This document shows, piece after piece, positions 32,212 through 40,476 of a DNA stretch of 62,872 bases. The stretch is from positions 1-62,872 of the forward strand of contig JBIPPH010000010.1 in NCBI GenBank assembly GCA_044368575.1. The letters run 5' to 3'. Both the position numbers and the translations under genes were made by a program. The notes beneath the pieces were generated by a model, which worked only from the letters and a program-made list of their open reading frames with translations, searched no databases and had not been told where the DNA came from. Position 1 is the stretch's first letter. Each line of letters opens with the position of its first letter. Source of the stretch: JABMMZ01 sp044368575. GTDB lineage: Bacteria; Bacteroidota; Bacteroidia; NS11-12g; UBA955.

Positions 32212-34284
32212 ATGAAACGTTTTTTGTTAATCATACCGACTTTAATTGCTCTGTCCTTAGCTTTTTGCTTTAAGGAAGAGCAAAACCAAACCAAACTCTC
32301 ACAAGCCTTGGTTGAAATTCTTGAAAATTATCATTACGAACCCAAAGCCATAAACGATGAGTTTTCTGCCCAGTTGTTTGACTTATACATTGACCGCCTT
32401 GACAACGATAAACGTTTTTTTCTTCAGGCGGATATTGACAGTCTAGCTGTTTACAGACTTTTGTTAGATGATCAAGCCAAGTCAGGAAGCTATGATTTCT
32501 TTGAGAAGGTGAACCTAATGCATAAGCGCAGAGTCAACAAAGTGGATAATTGGAGTAAACGCTATTTAAATCAAGTTTTTCATTTTGAAAGCAATGACTA
32601 TTTAGACTTTAATGAAGACAGTGCTCAATTTTTAAACAACGAGCAAGAGCAAGCTTTGTATTGGGAAAAGGCCCTTAAACAACAAGTTTTAGAAAAATTA
32701 GCCCGTAAATTAGACATTCAAGAAAAAGCCAAAGAAAGAAAGGATACCATCATCAAAATTAAATCCTATGATAGCTTAGAAGCAGAGTCAAGGAGAGAAG
32801 TGTTAAAGTCACAAAATGATTGGTTCTCTAGAATTAGAAAGTTTGATAGAGGTGATTTGTTGAGTATGTATTTGAATTGTGTAACTGAAATGTTTGATCC
32901 ACACACCAATTATTTTCCACCAGCAGATAAAGAGAATTTTGACATTAGAATGAGTGGAAAATTAGAAGGCATTGGTGCTCAATTGCAAGAAAAAGATGGT
33001 TATTTAAAAGTGGCATCCATAGTGCCTGGTAGCCCAAGCTATAAACAAGGACAACTAAAAGCAGGTGATATCATTCTTAAAGTGGCTCAAGGCGATGCTG
33101 AAGCCGTTGATGTGACCAATATGAAAATTGATGATGCCATTAAATTGATCAGAGGTAAAAAAGGAACTGTTGTTAAATTAACAGTTAAGAAGTTAGACGA
33201 AAGCATAGTGATTATTCCTATTGTTAGAGATGTGGTTGTAATGGAAGATAGTTATGCGAAGTCGGCCATCATCATTCAAGATAAACAAAAATATGGCTAT
33301 ATCAATTTGCCTTCATTTTATGTCGATATGAACGATAGAAACGGTCGCTCATGTGCTAAAGATATTGCAGTTGAAATAGAAAAACTTAAAAAGGATAAAG
33401 TAAAAGGTATTGTGCTTGATTTGAGAAACAATGGCGGCGGTTCATTAGGCGATGTGGTTGAAATTGGCGGTATGTTTATAGATAAGGGACCAATATCATT
33501 AGTAAAACCTAGAGATGGTGAACCAGAAGTCTTAGACGATAGAAAACCCTCTGTTTTGTGGAATGGTCCTTTAACCATTATGGTCAATGAAAACAGTGCA
33601 TCAGCTTCTGAGATATTAGCGGCTGCTATGCAAGATTATAAACGCGCTGTTGTTATTGGTAGCCCAACTTTTGGCAAAGGCACAGTGCAAAGGTTTGTTG
33701 ACTTAGATGATGCCTTTGCGGTTAATGAGTCTGATCATTTAGGGTCTTTGAAAATCACCATTCAAAAGTTTTATAGAATCAATGGCACAACCACTCAATT
33801 GCAAGGGGTTACGCCTGATGTGATTATGCCTGATCGCTATCGCTATTTAGAATATGGTGAGAAAGAAAATCAATTTGCCTTAAAAGCAGATAGAATTCCT
33901 TCTGCTCAATATAACATTACCAATGATTGCAGTAAAGCCATTTCAAAAGCAGCTCAAAACAGCAGCAAACGTATTGCTCAGAATCCTATGTTCAATGAAA
34001 TTGAACGCATGGCCCTTAAAATTAAGCAACAGAATCAAAAGTACAGATTCACTTTACAATTGTCTGCTTACCAACAAGAAATGAAGCAAATAGAACAAGA
34101 CAATAAGCGTTACGATGAATTGATCAAATCGGTTAAAGCAATGTCTGTTGTGAGCACAAGTACAGACGATGCTCAAGTAAAAGGAGATGCCAACAAATCG
34201 AAAATTAAAACGGATTGGAATAAATCTTTCGAGAAAGATATTTACTTGCAAGAAGCGGTTAAGGTATTACAAGATTTGAATTAA
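32212..34284 (+). CDS. prc: Carboxy-terminal processing (tail-specific) protease Prc/Tsp
   Basis: A 690-residue S41A-family serine protease with signal sequence, an N-terminal helical region and a PDZ domain (about 250-340, beginning near GIGAQLQEKDGYLKVASIVP). The catalytic domain has VLDLRNNGGGSLGDVV, the Ser in MVNENSASASEILAAAMQDY, and the Lys in PTFGKGTVQRF. The C-terminal helical extension (DUF3340-like) is typical of Prc and not of shorter CtpA. Prc degrades periplasmic proteins with nonpolar C-termini and processes envelope proteins. The next gene starts directly at the base after the stop. Confidence 0.95.
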   Translation: MKRFLLIIPTLIALSLAFCFKEEQNQTKLSQALVEILENYHYEPKAINDEFSAQLFDLYIDRLDNDKRFFLQADIDSLAVYRLLLDDQAKSGSYDFFEKVNLMHKRRVNKVDNWSKRYLNQVFHFESNDYLDFNEDSAQFLNNEQEQALYWEKALKQQVLEKLARKLDIQEKAKERKDTIIKIKSYDSLEAESRREVLKSQNDWFSRIRKFDRGDLLSMYLNCVTEMFDPHTNYFPPADKENFDIRMSGKLEGIGAQLQEKDGYLKVASIVPGSPSYKQGQLKAGDIILKVAQGDAEAVDVTNMKIDDAIKLIRGKKGTVVKLTVKKLDESIVIIPIVRDVVVMEDSYAKSAIIIQDKQKYGYINLPSFYVDMNDRNGRSCAKDIAVEIEKLKKDKVKGIVLDLRNNGGGSLGDVVEIGGMFIDKGPISLVKPRDGEPEVLDDRKPSVLWNGPLTIMVNENSASASEILAAAMQDYKRAVVIGSPTFGKGTVQRFVDLDDAFAVNESDHLGSLKITIQKFYRINGTTTQLQGVTPDVIMPDRYRYLEYGEKENQFALKADRIPSAQYNITNDCSKAISKAAQNSSKRIAQNPMFNEIERMALKIKQQNQKYRFTLQLSAYQQEMKQIEQDNKRYDELIKSVKAMSVVSTSTDDAQVKGDANKSKIKTDWNKSFEKDIYLQEAVKVLQDLN

Positions 34285-35166
34285 ATGATTGAACCATTTT
34301 ATGAGTGGAAAGACTATCAATTAATTGATAGTGGATTGGGCGAAAAACTTGAAAGGTTTGGAAGTATTGTTTTGATTCGTCCTGAACCTCAAGCCCTATG
34401 GCCAAAACAATTATCTGAGTCTGATTGGTTAAAACAAGCACATGCCAAGTTTGTAAGAGATAATAGCAAAAAAAGCCACAGAGATTCCCATAATGAACAG
34501 GGTGGCTGGACTTTCTTTAAAAAGGTGCCCAATAGTTGGACCATACAATACCAACCTTTAGGCTTGGTGTTAAAAGTGTCTTGTACCTCTTTTGGTCATA
34601 CTGGGGTTTTTGTTGAACAAATCAGTAACTGGCATTTCATTGATGAGCAAGTGAAACGCTTAGGTCCCAATCCTAAAGTTTTGAATTTGTTTGCTTATAC
34701 GGGTGCTGCAAGTATAGTGGCGGCTCATGCAGGCGCTGACACAACCCACTTAGATGCCGTTAGAAATGTTGTTTCATGGGCCAATGAAAACAAGCAATTG
34801 AGTGGGGTTAAAGACATTCGATGGCTGGTAGAAGATGCCTTTAAGTTTGTGAAACGTCAGGCCAATAAAGGCCAATTGTATCAAGGCATCATCATTGATC
34901 CTCCAGCGTATGGCAGAGGCCCATCTGGAGAGAAATGGATACTGGAAGAACAAATCAATGAATTGATTGCGATGTGCGCTCAAATCACAGACCCTAAACA
35001 TTGTTTTGTTTTGTTGAATTTATACAGCATGGGGCTTGATGGATTAGTGGGCAATAATTTATTAAAGGCGCATTATGGCGTTGATGCCCAATGGGGACAA
35101 TCAGTTGTGCCTTCTTCTACAGGGTTTCATTTGCCTTTGTGCACATGGGTAAGACTCTCTAAATAA
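34285..35166 (+). CDS. Class I SAM-dependent rRNA methyltransferase (RlmI/RlmK-like)
   Basis: The 293-residue protein has a Rossmann methyltransferase core: NLFAYTGAASIVAAHAGADT (SAM site), a predicted Asp ligand at HLDAVRNVVSWANEN, then VEDAFKFVKRQ and the catalytic-type IIIDPPAYGRGPSGEKW. The order is that of COG1092 enzymes, which methylate cytosine C5 or guanine N2 in 23S rRNA. It lacks the N-terminal PUA domain of RlmI. The start ATG at 34285 follows the prc stop with no gap, so it is cotranslated or at least cotranscribed. The exact target base is not predictable. Confidence 0.85.
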   Translation: MIEPFYEWKDYQLIDSGLGEKLERFGSIVLIRPEPQALWPKQLSESDWLKQAHAKFVRDNSKKSHRDSHNEQGGWTFFKKVPNSWTIQYQPLGLVLKVSCTSFGHTGVFVEQISNWHFIDEQVKRLGPNPKVLNLFAYTGAASIVAAHAGADTTHLDAVRNVVSWANENKQLSGVKDIRWLVEDAFKFVKRQANKGQLYQGIIIDPPAYGRGPSGEKWILEEQINELIAMCAQITDPKHCFVLLNLYSMGLDGLVGNNLLKAHYGVDAQWGQSVVPSSTGFHLPLCTWVRLSK

Positions 35167-35191
35167 GCTGAGTTAATTTTTTTTTTGGAAA

Positions 35192-35207
35192 CATGACCAT
35201 GGTCATG
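35192..35207. promoter_or_regulatory. 16-bp perfect palindrome (operator candidate)
   Basis: CATGACCATGGTCATG equals its own reverse complement over all 16 bases. It lies 21 bp upstream of a -7 element (35229-35236), roughly where a -33 box would be, and 50 bp upstream of a small coiled-coil gene. With no loop and no following T run, it is more likely a protein-binding site than a terminator. Confidence 0.45.
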
Positions 35208-35228
35208 AACAAGGGGCCTTACACGTTA

Positions 35229-35236
35229 TAAATTTG
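35229..35236 (+). promoter_or_regulatory. -7 promoter element of the coiled-coil gene
   Basis: TAAATTTG matches TAnnTTTG exactly, 21 bp before ATG 35258. The palindrome at 35192-35207 occupies or flanks its -33 region. Confidence 0.5.
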
Positions 35237-35257
35237 TGGTATTAAATCCTAAAAATT

Positions 35258-35635
35258 ATGAAAGATTCATTGTCACATTTGCATTTAGTATGCGAAGATT
35301 GGAAAAGAGAATTGTTGTTCATGCAAGATGAAATTCCTGTATTGAAATCGAGGTTGAGTGAAGTAGTGTCAAAGAATACAACAACTGATGTATTGAAACA
35401 AGTAGAGCATTTCGAAAACAAATTCAATATTCTCAGATTGCACTTAGATGAATTGTTACATGATGTTAATTTGAAAATAAATGCCATTCAATCGCAAGCC
35501 ATGGCAAAACCAAATTACATCAGTGTTAAAATGGTAGAATCAGATGCTCAACTTGAAGACCTAATGCACACCAATGCTTTAGACTTTTATGACACCAAGA
35601 AAACGTATTATAAGTTTTTATCTAAAGTGATGTAA
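35258..35635 (+). CDS. Small coiled-coil protein, unknown function
   Basis: The protein has 125 residues, is acidic to neutral and almost all helical by composition. Leu, Ile and Val recur at heptad spacing over about residues 8-85 (for example ELLFMQDEIPVLKSRL and HFENKFNILRLHLDELLHDV). There is no signal peptide or membrane helix, so it is cytoplasmic. I do not recognise a family. It has its own promoter with an operator-like palindrome and a terminator, so it is an independently regulated single-gene unit. It resembles small stress or phosphate-type cytoplasmic proteins only in general appearance. Confidence 0.7.
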   Translation: MKDSLSHLHLVCEDWKRELLFMQDEIPVLKSRLSEVVSKNTTTDVLKQVEHFENKFNILRLHLDELLHDVNLKINAIQSQAMAKPNYISVKMVESDAQLEDLMHTNALDFYDTKKTYYKFLSKVM

Positions 35636-35658
35636 AACGCACTTTACCGTGAATTTGA

Positions 35659-35688
35659 GAGGCTGTCTTTTATAAGATGGCCTTTCTT
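35659..35688 (+). terminator. Terminator after the coiled-coil gene
   Basis: AGGCTGTCTT and AAGATGGCCT form a 10-bp stem with two G-T wobbles and a short loop, then TTTCTTATTTT. It overlaps the 3' end of convergent kdsA, whose stop is at 35670. Confidence 0.6.
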
Positions 35689-36482
35689 ATTTTCATTAAT
35701 TTTTCTAAAAGTGGTTCTAACAACTGTATAGGCAACATGTTAGCCCCATCACTTTTAGCTTCTTTTGGTCTTGGATGGGTTTCAATGAATAAGCCGTCAG
35801 CACCAACCGCTATAGCCGCTTTAGCAATGGTCTCAATCATATCAGGTAAACCACCAGTTACACCTGAGCTTTGATTGGGTTGTTGTAAACTATGGGTAAT
35901 GTCCATAATGACCGGATAACCCATGGCTTTCATCCAAGTGATGTTTCTAAAATCCACTATCATATCGCCGTAACCAAACATATTGCCACGGTCCGTCAAC
36001 AAAATATTTGAATTGCCAGTTTCTAATACCTTTTGCGCAGCGTGTTGCATTGCACTAGCAGCGGCAAATTGGCCTTTCTTAATATTGACGAACTTGCCAG
36101 TCGTAGCTGCAGCTACCAATAAATCAGTTTGTCTGAATAAAAATGCAGGAATTTGTAAAACATCAACATATTGAGCCGCTAATTCAGCTTCGCTGGACTC
36201 ATGAATGTCCGTAACAGTTGGCACATGAAAATGCTGTCCAACTTTTTCGAGAATTTTTAATGCATTCACATCGCCAATGCCTGTAAAAGAATCTAATCTT
36301 GAACGGTTGGCTTTTTTATACGACCCTTTAAAAATCCATGGAATTTGGTGTTTTTGAGTGATCTGTTGCAAAGTTTCAGCTATCTCAAAAGCCATGTCTT
36401 CACCTTCGATGGCACATGGTCCTGCCATAATGAAAAATTGATCAGTTTGGCCGAATTGGATGTTAGGAATATTTGGGGTCAT
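35670..36482 (-). CDS. kdsA: 3-deoxy-8-phosphooctulonate synthase
   Basis: KdsA condenses phosphoenolpyruvate with arabinose-5-phosphate to KDO-8-phosphate, the precursor of the lipid A inner-core sugar, so this cell makes LPS. The 270-residue protein has the TIM-barrel motifs IFKGSYKKANRSRLDSFTG, LTDRGNMFGYGD, then VIMDITHSLQQPNQSSG and GADGLFIETHPRPKEAKSDG. Residue Cys23 in AGPCAIEG marks the metal-dependent class; the E. coli metal-free enzyme has Asn there. Other kds genes are not nearby. Confidence 0.95.
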   Translation of the reverse strand: MTPNIPNIQFGQTDQFFIMAGPCAIEGEDMAFEIAETLQQITQKHQIPWIFKGSYKKANRSRLDSFTGIGDVNALKILEKVGQHFHVPTVTDIHESSEAELAAQYVDVLQIPAFLFRQTDLLVAAATTGKFVNIKKGQFAAASAMQHAAQKVLETGNSNILLTDRGNMFGYGDMIVDFRNITWMKAMGYPVIMDITHSLQQPNQSSGVTGGLPDMIETIAKAAIAVGADGLFIETHPRPKEAKSDGANMLPIQLLEPLLEKLMKIRKAIL

Positions 36483-36509
36483 GTTGATTGAACAAAATTA
36501 AGGAAATTA

Positions 36510-38219
36510 TCAGAAATCAATGGTTCTTGAAAAACTACCTTGTTCTGATTGTATGTTGATAGTTATTGATTTAATGAACGAAGATTTGAGTTGCAAGGAT
36601 TCGTAGAACTGTATCGCATCATTAAAATGATGCCAATGTTGATGAATTCCTTGGTGTTTTTTACTAGATTTTTTAATGCATTTTTGATGTTTGTCAAAGG
36701 CCATCAATTGAATATTGATTTTCTGAGCTTGGTTGGAATAAAAATGCAAAGTCAATGAATTGTTGAGATTTTGCTTTTGATCAGGCCAAAGTCCAAAACG
36801 ATAGGGTTTTTGCAATACTAATTGCTGCGCCAAGTCAAGATCTGGAATGCCATACCCATATGCAGAATCCGGTTTAAAAGTATGACTTGAGGCCATTTGA
36901 ATCTGGGATTTAAAAAAAGACAAATCAAAAGTATTTGATTGGTAGCGTTGCATAAGTATGTTGCAGAGTAGGCCAGCCAATATAGGCGTTGAGTAGGAGG
37001 TACCATTGCCCATTTTATAGCCAAAAGGGGTGTTAAGCACTATTCCTTGTCCGGGAGCAAGCAAATCAGGTTTAACCATGCCTTTAGCATTTGGTCCAAA
37101 AGAACTAAACAATGCATGCTTGTATTGGTAATTACAAGCTCCAACTGTGATGGCCATTGCAGCGTCGCCTGGCGTACTAATATGGTGCCATTTTGTGTCG
37201 CCATCGTTACCTGCACTAACAATAACCAGTATGCCTTTTTGAAAAGCAATATTAGCCGCTTTTGCCGCAAGACTACTTTGACCATCAAGCACAGCAAAAG
37301 CATATCCTAAATTGGCATCGTCAAATTGATTGTATCCTAGCGATGAAACGATTGCATCACATCCAAGGCTGTCCGCCTTTTCGGCTGCTAATACCCAATT
37401 GAAAGCTTCTACAGGTGATTCGTAATGGGTGTTTTCTGTTCTAAATAAAGCGTATTGTGCAAAAGGAGATGATCCCATATAATGTTCGGTATCATAGGTC
37501 TTCATTAATGCCAATACATTTGCACCATGGGCATCGTCTTCCCAAACATTGGTATCGTGTTCTACAAAATCATAGATAACAGTTGAACCATTCAAAAGAT
37601 CTTCATTACCCTTGATTTGATAAGCATTGTAAAACCCCGCATCCAAAACAGCTATGTAGGGTTGTCTGAGTAATTTTGAACTGGTAAAAGGCTTCACATT
37701 CAACAATTGATAGGCTTTTTGGTTGGCCCCAAAGCTGAATATGCTATCAGAACCATTAAGGGCTTTTTGTTTAATTTCAGCTAAACTTTGTCCTTTGAGA
37801 TAAAAACTATCAGGCACTGCAATCTTAGGTTTATAATGGTAACCGTATTCAGGCAAACTGCCCATGTATTCAATGCGCTCAATAGCGTCATGCGTTGATA
37901 ATGCTAATAGTACATTGCTGGAATCACAGGCTATCATACTGGCATTAAGCCATCTTGAATGTCCGTGTTGCTGCACATTCGTCAAACTGCTGAGGAACTT
38001 TATTTGTTGAGGATCGATGCTGTAATCGTTGGCCTGCAATTCAACATTAAATGAGCGGCGTCTTTGCATGGCCTTTTCTGACAATTGAAGGCTTTTATGA
38101 TTCTTGTCTTTGGTTATTTTCCAGTAAACCAGGTAGTAATCCAGTTTTTTCTGAGCGGATACTATTGGTGGGGTTAACAAGACTAACAATAAGCCCAGTA
38201 GAATGCCTTTATTGCTCAT
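36510..38219 (-). CDS. Secreted S8 family subtilisin-like serine protease
   Basis: The 569-residue protein (start ATG 38219) has a signal peptide ending PIVSAQ, a propeptide-like region up to about 170, and a subtilase domain. The catalytic triad is Asp193 (AVLDAGF), His231 (DDAHGANVLAL) and Ser408 (GNGTSYSTPILAG). Oxyanion Asn lies in IVSAGNDGDTKWH. The roughly 120-residue C-terminus is beta-rich but carries no clear T9SS sorting motif. It starts 2 bp after the stop of an upstream lipoprotein gene on the same strand, so both belong to one transcript. Confidence 0.92.
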   Translation of the reverse strand: MSNKGILLGLLLVLLTPPIVSAQKKLDYYLVYWKITKDKNHKSLQLSEKAMQRRRSFNVELQANDYSIDPQQIKFLSSLTNVQQHGHSRWLNASMIACDSSNVLLALSTHDAIERIEYMGSLPEYGYHYKPKIAVPDSFYLKGQSLAEIKQKALNGSDSIFSFGANQKAYQLLNVKPFTSSKLLRQPYIAVLDAGFYNAYQIKGNEDLLNGSTVIYDFVEHDTNVWEDDAHGANVLALMKTYDTEHYMGSSPFAQYALFRTENTHYESPVEAFNWVLAAEKADSLGCDAIVSSLGYNQFDDANLGYAFAVLDGQSSLAAKAANIAFQKGILVIVSAGNDGDTKWHHISTPGDAAMAITVGACNYQYKHALFSSFGPNAKGMVKPDLLAPGQGIVLNTPFGYKMGNGTSYSTPILAGLLCNILMQRYQSNTFDLSFFKSQIQMASSHTFKPDSAYGYGIPDLDLAQQLVLQKPYRFGLWPDQKQNLNNSLTLHFYSNQAQKINIQLMAFDKHQKCIKKSSKKHQGIHQHWHHFNDAIQFYESLQLKSSFIKSITINIQSEQGSFSRTIDF

Positions 38220-38221
38220 GT

Positions 38222-38878
38222 TTATTTGATGCTTTGAACCACAATCCAACCATTTTTTATCTTGTTGCCAGTTAGCTCATCTGTCATTTCAATGGCTTTA
38301 TACACCAAGCCAAAATTGGCCGCATAAACTGCTTGATAATTTCTTACAACTATACCTTGTTCAGGATTGGCTAATTGAGTCGTTACTGTGTTGTTGTAAT
38401 TGCCAAAAGGTTTGAAGACTGAACTGTAGTAAATTGGCATAGGGTCTAGAGTGTTTTTGTAATGGATATTCCATTTGCCTTTTACACCAGTGCTGTTTTG
38501 ACTGATAGGCAATCTCAGCAATGCTAGTGTTTGGTTGTCAAAAGTTTCATAGACCATATTGTTGCTCCGTTTTCGGCTAAATGATTTAAAGACTTTCCAC
38601 TCATTTCTTGAACTATCGTACTTGCTCCATGTAAGGCGAAAAGCAGAGTCGTTTTCGGCGTCCAAGTACTTTTCAACCACCTGTTCTTGAATATCTAAAT
38701 GCACTGAATCGGCCGCTTGCGTAAATGGGTTATACAATATGCTGTCTATGTTGTATTGCTTAACTTCCCCGACTTTCAAAGGCAGATAATCTGCATCGCT
38801 TAAGCTGATCTCTTCAGTACTGGTTTTACATGCACTAAAGCACAAGACCATCATTACTATCAAGAGATTTTTAATCAT
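38222..38878 (-). CDS. Lipoprotein of unknown function, upstream of the S8 protease
   Basis: The 218-residue protein begins with a short hydrophobic segment and the lipobox FSAC, so it should be acylated at Cys17. The mature part is Tyr/Asn/Asp-rich and probably beta-structured (DYLPLKVGEVKQYNIDSILY, then LDPMPIYYSSVFKPF). I do not recognise a domain. The only clue is the operon: it is cotranscribed with a secreted subtilase 2 bp downstream and might be an inhibitor, chaperone or partner. This is speculation. Confidence 0.75.
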   Translation of the reverse strand: MIKNLLIVMMVLCFSACKTSTEEISLSDADYLPLKVGEVKQYNIDSILYNPFTQAADSVHLDIQEQVVEKYLDAENDSAFRLTWSKYDSSRNEWKVFKSFSRKRSNNMVYETFDNQTLALLRLPISQNSTGVKGKWNIHYKNTLDPMPIYYSSVFKPFGNYNNTVTTQLANPEQGIVVRNYQAVYAANFGLVYKAIEMTDELTGNKIKNGWIVVQSIK

Positions 38879-38888
38879 AATTTCCTCA

Positions 38889-38896
38889 CAAAGTTA
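38889..38896 (-). promoter_or_regulatory. -7 promoter element of the lipoprotein-protease operon
   Basis: On the minus strand TAACTTTG matches TAnnTTTG exactly and lies 10 bp before ATG 38878. Confidence 0.5.
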
Positions 38897-38939
38897 AGCA
38901 TAAACCACAAAATCAGCGTAATATTGCAGTACAAAAAAC

Positions 38940-39818
38940 ATGGCGATTTTAGACGGTAAATTAACGGCACAAACCATCAAAGATCAAATTCAATCGGATT
39001 TGAAACCTTATTTAGATAGAGGTTGTAGAAGACCTCATTTAGTGGCGATTTTGGTTGGTGACGACGGTGCCAGCAGAACATATGTAGACAGTAAAGAACG
39101 CAATGCAAAGGCACTTGGCTTTGAATCAACTGTTGTTCGTTTACCCGCAAGCACATCAGAACAAGAACTGATTGATTGTGTGCAATCATTTAATCAAAAT
39201 GCTTCGGTAGATGGTATCATTGTGCAATCACCTTTGCCAAAGCACATCAACGAAAACACCATCACTCAAACCATTTTGCCTAATAAAGATGTGGATGGTT
39301 TTCACGATATCAATATGGGCAAATTGGCCAAAGGAGAGTCAGGTTTTATTTCTGCCACGCCATTGGGTGTAATGATGATGTTACAAGCCTACAACATTGA
39401 TACCCAAAGTAAACATTGTGTGGTTATAGGCAGGAGTAATATAGTTGGCAGACCAATGAGTTTGCTCATGTCTGCGAATAGTCAATACGGTAATGCCACT
39501 GTAACTATTTGCCACAGCAAAACCCAAGATTTAGCCAAGTACACCCAAATGGCAGATATATTAATCGTTGCCATAGGTAAACCTCTTTGCATAGGTGCTG
39601 ATATGGTCAAATCCGGTGCTGTAGTGATTGATGTTGGCATTAGTCGAATAGATGACCCATCTCGCAAGTCAGGGTTTTATTTAAAAGGCGATGTTGATTT
39701 TGATGCCGTTCAAGGTAAGGCTTCCTTCATAACACCAGTTCCAGGAGGGGTAGGGCTTATGACAATTGCTGCCTTATTGAGTAATACGTTTAAAGCTTAC
39801 CAATTACATATACAATAA
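38940..39818 (+). CDS. folD: Methylenetetrahydrofolate dehydrogenase/cyclohydrolase
   Basis: FolD interconverts 5,10-methylene- and 10-formyl-tetrahydrofolate. The 292-residue protein has SRTYVDSKERNAKALGFE (catalytic Lys in SKERN), VDGIIVQSPLPKHINE, PNKDVDGFHDINMGKL, the NADP site VVIGRSNIVGRPMSLLM and the C-terminal TPVPGGVGLMTIA. All motifs are complete. queE starts 5 bp after the stop, so folD and queE share a transcript, joining folate and deazapurine metabolism. Confidence 0.97.
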   Translation: MAILDGKLTAQTIKDQIQSDLKPYLDRGCRRPHLVAILVGDDGASRTYVDSKERNAKALGFESTVVRLPASTSEQELIDCVQSFNQNASVDGIIVQSPLPKHINENTITQTILPNKDVDGFHDINMGKLAKGESGFISATPLGVMMMLQAYNIDTQSKHCVVIGRSNIVGRPMSLLMSANSQYGNATVTICHSKTQDLAKYTQMADILIVAIGKPLCIGADMVKSGAVVIDVGISRIDDPSRKSGFYLKGDVDFDAVQGKASFITPVPGGVGLMTIAALLSNTFKAYQLHIQ

Positions 39819-39823
39819 TTAGA

Positions 39824-40426
39824 ATGTATACTGACTACCACGTTATGGAACATTTTTATACCCTGCAAGGTGAAGGGTATTATACTGGTCAGGCCGCTTA
39901 TTTTATTCGCTTAGCAGGTTGTGATGTGGGTTGTGTATGGTGCGATGTAAAAGACAGTTGGGAACAAGCTAATCACCCAAAATACACGGTTGAAACTTTG
40001 CAACAATTAGTTAAGGATTCGGGTGCAAGAATCTGTGTTATTACAGGAGGAGAGCCTTGTATGTATGATTTATCGGCCTTAACAGACGCGTTGCATGCAA
40101 TTCAAGTAAGAGTGCATATTGAAACCTCAGGCACACATCCAATAACTGGGGCAATTGATTGGATTTGCTTGTCGCCCAAAAAATTCAAAGCCCCATTGCC
40201 TGAAAATTTACCTTTGGCCCATGAATTTAAACCAGTGATTTATCATGCTTCTGATTTTGATTGGGCTGAGTCTTTTAGACCACAATTATCTGATGCTTGT
40301 AAATTGTATCTTCAAGTTGAATGGAGTAAATCCGAAACTTTAATGCCGAAATTAGTTGATTACATTCAACAGCAACCCGCTTGGACTTTGTCTTTGCAAA
40401 CCCACAAATTCATTCATATTCCCTAA
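39824..40426 (+). CDS. queE: 7-carboxy-7-deazaguanine synthase
   Basis: QueE is a radical SAM enzyme that contracts 6-carboxytetrahydropterin to 7-carboxy-7-deazaguanine, the third step toward queuosine. The 200-residue protein has the cluster-binding CxxxCxxC at Cys33, Cys37 and Cys40 (GCDVGCVWCD), preceded by the substrate motif FYTLQGEGYYTG. It also has VITGGEPCMYDL and LSPKKFKAPLPE. It is of the short Bacteroidota type. Its substrate is made by QueD, encoded with folE at 12.4-13.5 kb, so the pathway is split over two loci. Confidence 0.94.
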   Translation: MYTDYHVMEHFYTLQGEGYYTGQAAYFIRLAGCDVGCVWCDVKDSWEQANHPKYTVETLQQLVKDSGARICVITGGEPCMYDLSALTDALHAIQVRVHIETSGTHPITGAIDWICLSPKKFKAPLPENLPLAHEFKPVIYHASDFDWAESFRPQLSDACKLYLQVEWSKSETLMPKLVDYIQQQPAWTLSLQTHKFIHIP

Positions 40427-40476
40427 TCAATAAGGGCTTGTTATTTCAGTAATATTTCATGTAATTTGCATGACAC

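Noticed and set aside
35192..35207. The CATGACCATGGTCATG palindrome as a transcription terminator
   Set aside because: It has no loop, only six base pairs when folded with a 4-base loop, and no T run downstream on either strand; the T run lies upstream on the plus strand.
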